The translations under genes and the position numbers were made by a program. Below are positions 11,500 through 21,537 of a DNA stretch of 64,000 bases, piece by piece; within the stretch, counting starts at the first letter, position 1; each line of letters opens with the position of its first letter. The notes below the pieces were generated by a model. It saw nothing but the letters and a program-made list of their open reading frames with translations. It searched no databases and was not told the DNA's origin. Source of the stretch: Spongilla lacustris (taxonomy: Eukaryota; Porifera; Demospongiae; Spongillida; Spongillidae); the NCBI GenBank assembly GCA_949361645.1, contig OX442436.1, positions 1,649,179 to 1,713,178 of the forward strand, written 5' to 3'.

Positions 11500-13040
11500 G
11501 GCATTGCAGTCACAAAGCTGATGTACGGTAACTCATACAGCCTTACTATTTTACTGTTACAACATTAATAAATCAAAGAAAAGTTGCATGGCCTTTGTGC
11601 CGTGATACTATACTCCACTTCAGGAGAAGCTCAGAGCTTCTTCTGTGACCACAGTGTCACCAAGCCCCTCTGCCCTGGCACTACTGTGCAGTGCACATGC
11701 ACATGCAGTCTCAGGCACAAGCTCTGTGACCGGATGGCTGTGCAATACACCAACTCAAACATGCATGATTCAATTATCGCAAGTACATCATGGAGGTCAG
11801 TTGTGTATATTTGATCAGACCATACTTGCATGCTAATATACGACTTTCTGATTGCTCAGACATGTACATGTACCATACATGATTTTGTGTCCTGCTTAAG
11901 TTTATCAAATCAGTTATTTTCAACTACATGTACATGTCATGTATTTTCAACTACATGCATTAAAAAATACGCAGCCCATTCACCATTTCACCCAACAACA
12001 AAACCAGCTATTTGAAGCAAATATCTTAATGAATACTTGATCATCTACACATGTATTTAAAATTGCTATTCTGACTCACGTTATGCACACTAGGACAACT
12101 GTATACATGTACCTACATGTATGTTAATTATCGTTGTGTTGATGGAATAGTCCACACTGTATCAGCAACCAAATAAATTATCTCTTGTGCCACAGGAAAG
12201 ATATTCCCAGCCTGGGTTTTTTTTTGTTTTTGTTCTATGATCCCTGGCTGATAATGACTAAATCAACCATTGAGGGTGAGAAAGTCAACTGTGAATTTTG
12301 TTAAAAACTCCTCAACAAAACCCAGGGTAAACCCAGGGCATCACTTTAATGAATACATGTAACATTACAAAAGTTTGAAATTCTCAGCAGGTATAACCAA
12401 TGTTGGTTAGCAACTTTTGTATGAGTAAGAAAATAGCGAGTGATTATTTCGACTATACCAGTGAAGGCATCAGTTGTGAGGCAGGAGTTCTTCAGGCTAG
12501 GCTTGACCCCAATGAGGGATAATGTCCCTTTATTACAGCAAGTGGCAATAATAAAGTTGGCACAATGTATTGCGCCATGATTGTACATACGTTTGCATAC
12601 ATTCATCATTAAGTTATCACTGTAGTGCGTTTTGTTATACTGTTATAGTGTTTAGGGCATGTACTGTAAGATATTGTAAACTCCCGCATATTCCGGTTAT
12701 GCAATTAAGTATACGTAATGTGATATAATCGTAATGTAATGCGATTGTATCGTACATGGCAATTGTAGCGTAATGCACTGCATTTTATTACAAATACTGT
12801 AGATAGTCGTTAAGCCTGCAAATGCCTTTTAGAAATAACTTACTATATAAAATCAGTTACATCTACATGTATACTGTTAATTAATATTAACTGAAATGGT
12901 AATTATGTATTATTGATTAGTGTAAACACCAGAAAATTGGTTACTCACCCTGGTGCTTTATTACTATATGTATATATTTACACACTCTGCATGTTGTCAT
13001 ATCTTAAACCCTTAGTGCAATAATATGTTGGTACATGTAA
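11500..13040. other. Intergenic, no supported gene
   Basis: AT-rich DNA with many ACATGTAC-type words. Frames of 60-87 codons occur on both strands (for example minus 12346-12609) but lack domains or convincing splice context. Nothing else is supported. Confidence 0.5.
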
Positions 13041-13047
13041 TTCACAG

Positions 13048-13630
13048 GGTTTTGTGAACAATGAAGTCGTTGGCTTGATGTTTAGTGCACAAGCTAATTT
13101 TACTGTTAATGGGACAGTCATTGAAAAATGGTAAGCTTATCTATGTGTGTCTGTATGTGTTAGTGTGATGAGGCCTATGATGCTCTTGTTTTTTGTGGGT
13201 TTCAAACTAAATATGATTTTGTTATGCCTTGTGTATTGGTAGCACCTTTGGTCATCAGTTCAAACTTAAGGATGCATACATCTCATAGTGTATTTGCATG
13301 TACAGTGCATTTGAATGGATGTCAAATGTACCTGCATTTCTATTTATGATACATGTACATTTTCAAATATAATGGTCCTATGCATACAGTGGAGATTAAA
13401 GATTAAATTACGTACTGATTACTTGCACAGTGTATGGCTTATCAAGTTGAATTTTCCCCTTCTCTTCACGCACATACAACCCTTGCACTGTTAATGGTAC
13501 TGAGCAGATTATGAGTCTTGGGTGGCAAGTTGGATGGCTATGGTATGACGTGCTGGCTCTCATCATATTTGCAATCATTTAGCCTTGCCTATGTCATTCT
13601 GCTGTGCATCAAGAGGGAAAAATAGACATG
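13048..13630 (+). pseudogene. ABCG-like transporter C-terminal exons (tentative)
   Basis: Two coding-like pieces. At 13048-13130, between a TTCACAG acceptor and a GTAAGC donor, the frame reads GFVNNEVVGLMFSAQANFTV, NGTVIEKW. At about 13475-13585 a frame reads PCTVNGTEQIMSLGWQVGWL, WYDVLALIIFAII, and after a one-base frame change SLAYVILLCIKREK and a stop. ABCG (White/ABCG2) half transporters end with a GF...NE..GL extracellular re-entry segment, a Cys-containing loop, a short W..-led final transmembrane helix (A....FL..AYL.L) and a basic tail, which fits this order. I found no acceptor giving a clean join between the pieces. With the frame change this suggests either a decayed 3' end or wrong exon borders. 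Confidence 0.4.
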
Positions 13631-13659
13631 GCATCATTGCCACTTAATAAAGGAACTAT

Positions 13660-14030
13660 TGCTGCATAAACGATTGTAATTTGTACGTTTAATAACTTCA
13701 TCCTGATATGCATTCTGTTCGTGTGTGCCATATATATGGACAGAACATGTATGTATCATTGATTTTCACTCTGATCAACATGTTCTATACTTCATTTTGA
13801 AGGGATTACGGAAATTATGCGATATGTATGTATTGATATATTCTACAGCAAATTTATTAAACAAAACGCATGCCATGGCTTTGCTGCATAACTGATTGTA
13901 TTTTGTACCTGTAATAATTTATTAAATCCTTCATGTGTGTGCCATACATATGGACACAACATGTACCCTCTGATCAGCATGCTCTATACATCATTTTGAA
14001 GGGATTACGGAAATTATGCGATATGAATTT
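13660..14030 (+). repeat. Direct duplication of ~150 bp downstream of the ABCG-like end
   Basis: Segments about 13665-13828 and 13887-14027 share GATTGTA-TTTGTAC-TTAATAA, GTGTGTGCCATA-ATATGGACA, CTCTGATCA-CATG and a long shared stretch TTTTGAAGGGATTACGGAAA running into TTATGCGATATG. The tail is identical and the rest diverged, so this is an older local duplication of 3' flanking DNA. Confidence 0.7.
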
Positions 14031-14771
14031 CATGTATTAGGCCACACCTAATCAATCTTAGTTTCTGGTCCCCGCCCGCATCCATCTACATGTATCGGAA
14101 AACCAGTTTACTATAATCATATTCATATACATAATCATATTCAATAGCTTCTCACAGATCTAGATATGACCCGAGCTCGACGTCGACTGAACTGTAGTCT
14201 TATTTTTTTAACAAGCCTGAAGGTGATCTTTTCATACTAAACATCAGCCAGGCCACAAATGTTAACCAGTACAAGGATCGGAGCATTCTACGTCAATCAC
14301 ATGCATCGAACCCTGTTTGAACACAAATTAGAACTGCGTGAAAGGTGCTCTAATGATAGCGTACTATGATAAGTAGTAGTATGAAGACAGCTGAACTTAG
14401 AAAATAAATTCAATGCTGCATGTCAAGTTAACAAGTATAGCTATGCACTGCTGTCCCATTGATGTTTGGAGCCCTGCAGCACCCAACGCCATAGTAACAG
14501 TTTCAAGAAGGACAAATAAACAAGCTGTATATGTGTCATCTTGGCAGAGACAAGGGACCTAGGAAGGCTGCCAGGATCATTGAAGGACATGACTGACAGG
14601 TCGGGTATCACAGTCCAGAACAAACTTCAGCTCAAAATTAATGTGATAAATGGTTGGCTTATATGCACGTCGAACAGCTGGGATTCCAGTGTTTCCCACA
14701 ATGGATCGCCCACTGACAAGGAAGACACACAGAACCTACAACATCACCCCCCAAACATGTCCACTGACAGA
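14030..14771. other. Spacer with a repeat relic, no supported gene
   Basis: Contains the inverted relative (about 14532-14580) of the fragment at 8530-8575. Otherwise AT-rich with no gene that I can support. Confidence 0.4.
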
Positions 14772-14982
14772 CGAGAGAGTACAGGGGGAAACAGGGAGAG
14801 ACTGGGAGGAGCCTCAACAGAGGAGACGGATGGACCCCAGGTCCTTCTCAAGAGACTACAGCTTTAGGCAGAAGATTTGTTCACAATTTGAGTATAAAAT
14901 CTGAATAGGAAGCTGATACCATCTAGTCTAAGTTAAACAGATAGGCTAAACATGCGCACCTATGTTCATCAATCAGCACTAA

Positions 14983-15640
14983 TTATTTTACAGCTGATAT
15001 GTTTATGATAATTGAATGGTTTTTACGTGCAGGCGGAGCACGAATACTATCCATTGCTGATGGTGGAAATGCATGGAGAGAGATCATTGCTTGTTTAATG
15101 ATCTGACAACATTTTAGACATAAATGGCAATTAACGACAATTACATTAGGATATTTATCCTTGTGGGCTTGCAGAACACTTTTTTGACTTCTGGAAATTT
15201 TAAAGACATTTTTGTTGAGCACTGTTGCAATGATCTCCACACATTATGACAGATGTCTTTGATTAATGAGGAAAATGTTCTCTCAGAGATAAGAGGGGTT
15301 AGATCTATTCCACGGAACGGAACCAAGGACTAAAATACGGAACATACGCACGGAATGATCAAAGCTCTATAAATATCACTGTGTGCGCAACACACGTGTC
15401 TTCACATGTTTGGATCAATTTGTCAATGGCTTTAATCGTGTTCCATGTATCGCGTTCCCCTCTTCTTACGTCAGAAGTTTCATTTATATATTGCAGATGC
15501 CTCCTTCAGATTCGGTGCCGGATAATGCCCTATTTACGGACACCTAGAATCTGTATCTAGGCAAATTAATTAACATCCTATTTACACTCACTGTTACAAC
15601 CTAAAATTGCAAGTCTTCCCCCTGCACTCCATCATCCACT
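14983..15640. other. 5' flank of array copy 1, no recognised gene
   Basis: Repeated at 18651-19308. Overlapping minus-strand frames of 85 and 61 codons are preserved, but only because the duplication is recent. They show no domain or splice pattern I recognise. The stretch includes CGGAACGGAACC and CACACGTG-like words. Confidence 0.4.
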
Positions 15641-15641
15641 G

Positions 15642-16076
15642 GTGTCTGCAGTCCATACATACAAGCAGCAGGCTATGTGCACTACCTCGTGTGGGAAACC
15701 CCTCCATCCCCCTCACCCTATCTCCAAGACAACCTTGGAAAAGCCGAAAAAAGGTTTGGTCATAGGGTGTGGTGTCGAAACGAGTACCCATGTGGGAAAG
15801 TCGAGCCCAGCGACGTCACTTCGGTTGAACCCTCTCCTGGGTTCTGCTAAAGACGAAGTGGTCGTAGTTGATGGTAAGAAACCTTTTGCTCATAACACAA
15901 ACTCAGTTTCTCATTCTGCAGAGACCCCTCCAGAGAGGAAGGAGGTCCCTCTTGCAGAGAGATCGAGCCCAAAAGCCGATCTCCCCCCAGCGGTTATTGG
16001 GGCACACACCAGCTACACCATCAGACTCACCAACACCACCTCTGGGACCACACTGGGTACATGGAGTCTGACCTAA
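15642..16076 (+). CDS. Unrecognised 144-codon frame upstream of RAG1-N-like copy 1
   Basis: The frame has a Lys/Pro/Ser-rich low-structure composition with SLRLNPLLGSAKDEVVVVD followed by ETPPERKEVPLAERSSPKAD. A GTAAGA donor at 15874 and a TTCTGCAG acceptor ending at 15921 define a possible 48-base intron, which matches the intron size in this array and leaves the frame unchanged. A further overlapping frame (16061-16261) encodes a charged helical piece, MESDLKSNWEQEQLSTQTKV, with a consensus GTAAGTAT donor at about 16164. I recognise no domain. It may be the 5' part of the downstream gene, but the available splices do not join in frame. An identical copy lies at 19310-19744. Confidence 0.35.
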   Translation: MSAVHTYKQQAMCTTSCGKPLHPPHPISKTTLEKPKKGLVIGCGVETSTHVGKSSPATSLRLNPLLGSAKDEVVVVDGKKPFAHNTNSVSHSAETPPERKEVPLAERSSPKADLPPAVIGAHTSYTIRLTNTTSGTTLGTWSLT

Positions 16077-16254
16077 AGTCGAATTGGGAGCAAGAACAAC
16101 TTAGCACCCAGACAAAGGTCGAGATGCTCCTACTGAGAGCCCACACAGAAAAAGAATTGAGTAAGTATCAACTTACTGATTTCAATCCTTGTTCATCCCT
16201 TGCCTCCCCTTCCAGAGACGAGGAAAGGCTCAGACGCAAAGGGAGAGGAATGAA

Positions 16255-17244
16255 CTTATAGTCGAGTGTTGGGACATGTCCCGTGGACCGGGAGATACGA
16301 TCGGAAACATCTCTTTGCACATATTAGGTAGGCCTATCTGTTGATCTTGCATTGTGTGAATCACATGTCTGGTACAACGTCATTTCCTCTTCTACCTGAG
16401 CAATGTCACTCCATGGACCGTAATTGACTTTAACCAATAGGCCGACATACCACAATTATTCTATCAGCTATCAGTGAATGCAGAATGTCCATTATGCCTT
16501 ATGCTTCTTAATAGTCCAATAGAACTAATTAACTGTGGTGCAGTTGTATGCTTCCAGTGTGTTTGCTCATGGTTGAAAACCTCTGTAACACTTTCATGTC
16601 CTTGCTGTTATGAGCAAAGGCCAGCAAGCAACTGTGTACAGGATGTTGTAAGAAAAATAAGTGTGATTTGTCCAAATTGTGCAGGAGCTTGGTCATTATG
16701 AACACCATTTGAACAGCAGCTGTAGTTATTTGCCCATTGAAAGTGTTATTGAAGGAATTCTTCTCCAGCCAGAAAGTGCACCACTTTCAAGTATAGAGTC
16801 TGCTTTGCAAGCAAATTTGGTTAGACGATCCCTTTCTATGAGCCCCGATAAGGATGTAATGGTTGTTAAATCCACAGGAAAGGTATGTAAATTTTGTGTA
16901 TTTTGTTCTACACATACAAATACATTTAATTCCTAATTCTCCGCTTATATGTACATAGCCACTTGTACTTACAAAGCTGACCACCCCATCTGTTCAGTCA
17001 AGTGTTGCATCTACCAAAACTGTGAAAAGAAGAGTTGAATACTTAGCCAAAGTACGAAGATATGTCAGTGGATGTGATGCCACTGCTCAATTATCACAAG
17101 ATCTTCTACTGTTGAGGAGCGCTCCAGGATTTTAGATGAACTGACATCTCACACTCTACATACTGCTCCATCAAACACACTCTACATACTGCTCCATCAA
17201 ACGTTGCTGCAAGGCCACAGATAAAGCGACGCAAACAGAATTAA
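16255..17244 (+). pseudogene. RAG1-N-like RING gene, copy 1 (internally deleted)
   Basis: Exon end at 16327 (LIVECWDMSRGPGDTIGN then SLHIL), RING exon 16475-16882, third exon from 16959. The RING exon encodes NAECPLC, INCGAVVCFQC, SWLKTS, SCPCCYEQ, then SVICPNC and GHYEHHLNSSC. This is the RING plus C2H2-type zinc pair order found at the N-terminus of RAG1 and RAG1-N-like transposons. The frame shifts at about 16684 between ICPNC and LGHYEHH. The third exon (KRRVEYLAKVRRYVSGCDAT) carries a 7-base deletion near 17100. After ELTS the sequence jumps to a twice-repeated ACTCTACATACTGCTCC unit and the basic tail. All exons of the catalytic core are missing. Two frame breaks make a functional protein unlikely. 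Confidence 0.7.
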
Positions 17245-17840
17245 CATATGTATCGTAGCAGCACGTTCGTATCAACCGCGCTACATGTACCTGGTGTTAC
17301 GATAATGTATGATAATATAATACGAAGAAAAAAAACCCTCTGAACACATGAATCCTGCCATAAGTATCCAAACTGATTGTACTTTTTAAATCCGTAGTCG
17401 TCTTATTCGACAAAACTGCACGTTTCATAATACACGATGATTGGTGTTTAGGGTATTAGCAAAAAAAAACTCTGGAATGCATTGGCAAAAATAAAAATAA
17501 ACAGGATATCGCTATGGACTGAGATAGTGTGTATGTTTCGAACTTTTAAAAACTTGGTTTTCTCTTCAAAAGGCTGCAATAGGTTGAAGACTTGTCGGTA
17601 ACTAGATCTGTTGTCAAGGGGCATTTCAAAATTTCTTATAACGCGGCGCGCGCGTAGTAAATGTCCAATGTTTCTATGGAGCCTAACAGCCGTGTGCACC
17701 GAACGGTCTTTTTAGTAGCTGCACTGTAAAAGGGACTACCTCATCCACTCGATGGGTTTTCCAGGGCAGAGATTTCCTTTGCCCTGGTAATATTATACAG
17801 CTAGCCCAGGCTCCCCCATGTCTGGTGGATGGAGGTGGAG
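17245..17840. repeat. Duplicated 3' flank of the array gene (first copy)
   Basis: Starts just after the basic-tail stop codon and runs to CTGGTGGATGGAGGTGGAGC. Near-identical copies lie at 20958-21555 and 24834-25431. It includes a CGCGGCGCGCGCG island and an 83-codon minus-strand frame (17448-17699) that is preserved in all copies but shows no domain, so it may be a shadow. It is probably the 3' UTR or element end plus flank. Confidence 0.6.
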
Positions 17841-18440
17841 CAATTCTCTCTTCAGAATGGATGCCGGCAGTCTTAGTGGTGATGGTGGTACCACTGGTAG
17901 TGTTGCTGTGGATGATTTGGCAGCACGAACTCAATAAGAAGGCATCAGGTATATTTCAACCCATGCATATCTGCATCTTTGCCTCACCAATCCAGCTTCA
18001 CAACAATGTCATCCCATTTCCTCTCTCCACGTGTGCTATCCCACCTTCTCCTAATGACATGCCTTTGTCCCGTTGGATTTACAGCATGTTTTCCTTTATG
18101 TAGCCACACAGCCCTAAGAGCCATCTCAACATGCGGAGGAGACTTCCTAGCCAGCCTAGTATCCAAGGCAACACTGCTTTTATATATCATCCCTGCTATT
18201 TCAATTATATATTCAGCATAATCAATAATTTTATGGCATCACATCTAAAATGTTAATGTGGGCAATAAACAACCAAACAAATTTCTATATTACTTGCTTC
18301 AAAATGAAACACAAAAACATTAGATTTTTATTGTAGCCACATGGGTTTGCAGATGAAGGTAACAAGATGAACTTCCTACTGATACGGCAGAAAAAAAACA
18401 TAGGAGGGATTAGTTCAGTTTTACTGTTTAACATCTTGTC
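17841..18440. other. Unique spacer between array copies
   Basis: Unique DNA between the end of copy 1 and the start of copy 2. A minus-strand frame at 17984-18190 (RKSPPHVEMALRAVWLHKGK...) has coding-like composition but no family I can name. Nothing else is supported. Confidence 0.3.
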
Positions 18441-19309
18441 AAGAGAGTACAGGGGGAAACAGGGAGAGACTGGGAGGAGCCTCAGCAGAGGAGACGGATG
18501 GACCCCAGGTCCTTCTCAAGAGACTACAGCTTTAGGCAGAAGATTTGTTCACAATTTGAGTATAAAATCTGAATAGGAAGCTGATACCATCTAGTCTAAG
18601 TTAAACAGATAGGCTAAACATGCGCACCTATGTTCATCAATCAGCACTAATTATTTTACAGCTGATATGTTTATGATAATTGAATGGTTTTTACGTGCAG
18701 GCGGAGCACGAATACTATCCATTGCTGATGGTGGAAATGCATGGAGAGAGATCATTGCTTGTTTAATGATCTGACAACATTTTAGACATAAATGGCAATT
18801 AACGACAATTACATTAGGATATTTATCCTTGTGGGCTTGCAGAACACTTTTTTGACTTCTGGAAATTTTAAAGACATTTTTGTTGAGCACTGTTGCAATG
18901 ATCTCCACACATTATGACAGATGTCTTTGATTAATGAGGAAAATGTTCTCTCAGAGATAAGAGGGGTTAGATCTATTCCACGGAACGGAACCAAGGACTA
19001 AAATACGGAACATACGCACGGAATGATCAAAGCTCTATAAATATCACTGTGTGCGCAACACACGTGTCTTCACATGTTTGGATCAATTTGTCAATGGCTT
19101 TAATCGTGTTCCATGTATCGCGTTCCCCTCTTCTTACGTCAGAAGTTTCATTTATATATTGCAGATGCCTCCTTCAGATTCGGTGCCGGATAATGCCCTA
19201 TTTACGGACACCTAGAATCTGTATCTAGGCAAATTAATTAACATCCTATTTACACTCACTGTTACAACCTAAAATTGCAAGTCTTCCCCCTGCACTCCAT
19301 CATCCACTG

Positions 19310-19744
19310 GTGTCTGCAGTCCATACATACAAGCAGCAGGCTATGTGCACTACCTCGTGTGGGAAACCCCTCCATCCCCCTCACCCTATCTCCAAGACAA
19401 CCTTGGAAAAGCCGAAAAAAGGTTTGGTCATAGGGTGTGGTGTCGAAACGAGTACCCATGTGGGAAAGTCGAGCCCAGCGACGTCACTTCGGTTGAACCC
19501 TCTCCTGGGTTCTGCTAAAGACGAAGTGGTCGTAGTTGATGGTAAGAAACCTTTTGCTCATAACACAAACTCAGTTTCTCATTCTGCAGAGACCCCTCCA
19601 GAGAGGAAGGAGGTCCCTCTTGCAGAGAGATCGAGCCCAAAAGCCGATCTCCCCCCAGCGGTTATTGGGGCACACACCAGCTACACCATCAGACTCACCA
19701 ACACCACCTCTGGGACCACACTGGGTACATGGAGTCTGACCTAA
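19310..19744 (+). CDS. Unrecognised 144-codon frame, array copy 2
   Basis: Identical in translation to the frame at 15642-16076, at offset 3668, including the possible 48-base intron and the downstream charged helical frame (19729-19929, one Asp-to-Asn change). It adds no independent evidence for function because the duplication is recent. Confidence 0.35.
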   Translation: MSAVHTYKQQAMCTTSCGKPLHPPHPISKTTLEKPKKGLVIGCGVETSTHVGKSSPATSLRLNPLLGSAKDEVVVVDGKKPFAHNTNSVSHSAETPPERKEVPLAERSSPKADLPPAVIGAHTSYTIRLTNTTSGTTLGTWSLT

Positions 19745-19922
19745 AGTCGAATTGGGAGCAAGAACAACTTAGCACCCAGACAAAGGTCGAGATGCTCCTA
19801 CTGAGAGCCCACACAGAAAAAGAATTGAGTAAGTATCAACTTACTGATTTCAATCCTTGTTCATCCCTTGCCTCCCCTTCCAGAAACGAGGAAAGGCTCA
19901 GACGCAAAGGGAGAGGAATGAA

Positions 19923-20957
19923 CTTATAGTCGAGTGTTGGGACATGTCCCGTGGACCGGGAGATACGATCGGAAACATCTCTTTGCACATATTAGGTAGG
20001 CCTATCTGTTGATACTTAGATATAAATATGCAGAGGATTAGCACTGTTGTCCTTGCATTGTGTGAATCACATGTCTGGTACAACGTCATTTCCTCTTCTA
20101 CCTAAGCAATGTCACTCCATGGACCGTAATTGACTTTAACCAATAGGCCGACATACCACAATTATTCTATCAGCTATCAGTGAATGCAGAATGTCCATTA
20201 TGCCTTATGCTTCTTAATAGTCCAATAGAACTAATTAACTGTGGTGCAGTTGTATGCTTCCAGTGTGTTTGCTCATGGTTGAAAACCTCTGTAACACTTT
20301 CATGTCCTTGCTGTTATGAGCAAAGGCCAGCAAGCAACTGTGTACAGGATGTTGTAAGAAAAATAAGTGTGATTTGTCCAAATTGTGCAGGAGCTTGGTC
20401 ATTATGAACACCATTTGAACAGCAGCTGTAGTTATTTGCCCATTGAAAGTGTTATTGAAGGAATTCTTCTCCAGCCAGAAAGTGCACCACTTTCAAGTAT
20501 AGAGTCTGCTTTGCAAGCAAATTTGGTTAGACGATCCCTTTCTATGAGCCCCGATAAGGATGTAATGGTTGTTAAATCCACAGGAAAGGTATGTAAATTT
20601 TGTGTATTTTGTTCTACACATACAAATACATTTAATTCCTAATTCTCCGCTTATATGTACATAGCCACTTGTACTTACAAAGCTGACCACCCCATCTGTT
20701 CAGTCAAGTGTTGCATCTACCAAAACTGTGAAAAGAAGAGTTGAATACTTAGCCAAAGTACGAAGATATGTCAGTGGATGTGATGCCACTGCTCAATTAT
20801 CACAAGAAATAAGATCTTCTACTGTTGAGGAGCGCTCCAGGATTTTAGATGAACTGACATCTCACACTCTACATACTGCTCCATCAAACACACTCTACAT
20901 ACTGCTCCATCAAACGTTGCTGCAAGGCCACAGATAAAGCGACGCAAACAGAATTAA
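19923..20957 (+). pseudogene. RAG1-N-like RING gene, copy 2 (internally deleted, third exon intact)
   Basis: Exon end at 19995, RING exon about 20181-20588, third exon 20665 to about 20860, then a direct jump to the 3' tail. The RING exon is identical to copy 1, including the frame change between ICPNC and LGHYEHH. The third exon is open here, since LSQEIRSSTVEE keeps the 7 bases lost in copy 1, and runs through ELTS into HTLHTAPSNTLYILLHQTLL and a stop. The deletion junction carries two tandem copies of a ~26-base ACACTCTACATACTGCTCC unit. If the frame change were tolerated, the product would be a short RING/zinc protein without a transposase core. The 41 bases at 20014-20054 missing from copy 1 are present. 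Confidence 0.65.
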
Positions 20958-21537
20958 CATATGTATCGTAGCAGCACGTTCGTATCAACCGCGCTACATG
21001 TACCTGGTGTTACGATAATGTATGATAATATAATACGAAGAAAAAAAACCCTCTGAACACATGAATCCTGCCATAAGTGTCCAAACTGATTGTACTTTTT
21101 AAATCCGTAGTCGTCTTATTCGACAAAACTGCACGTTTCATAATACACGATGATTGGTGTTTAGGGTATTAGCAAAAAAAAACTCTGGAATGCATTGGCA
21201 AAAATAAAAATAAACAGGATATCGCTATGGACTGAGATAGTGTGTATGTTTCGAACTTTTAAAAACTTGGTTTTCTCTTCAAAAGGCTGCAATAGGTTGA
21301 AGACTTGTCGGTAACTAGATCTGTTGTCAAGGGGCATTTCAAAATTTCTTATAACGCGGCGCGCGCGTAGTAAATGTCCAATGTTTCTATGGAGCCTAAC
21401 AGCCGTGTGCACCGAACGGTCTTTTTAGTAGCTGCACTGTAAAAGGGACTACCTCATCCACTCGATGGGTTTTCCAGGGCAGAGATTTCCTTTGCCCTGG
21501 TAACATTATACAGCTAGCCCAGGCTCCCCCATGTCTG
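20958..21537. repeat. Duplicated 3' flank, second copy
   Basis: Same block as 17245-17840 with rare substitutions (for example TAAGTGTCC for TAAGTATCC). It leads directly into the first exon of copy 3. Confidence 0.8.

Noticed and set aside
14983..15240. 85-codon minus-strand frame (and 18651-18908)
   Set aside because: Same reasoning: conserved only by duplication, with no recognisable family.
17448..17699. 83-codon minus-strand frame preserved in three array copies
   Set aside because: Preservation follows from near-identical recent duplication; no domain, start context or splice signal supports it. Kept only as part of the 3' flank.
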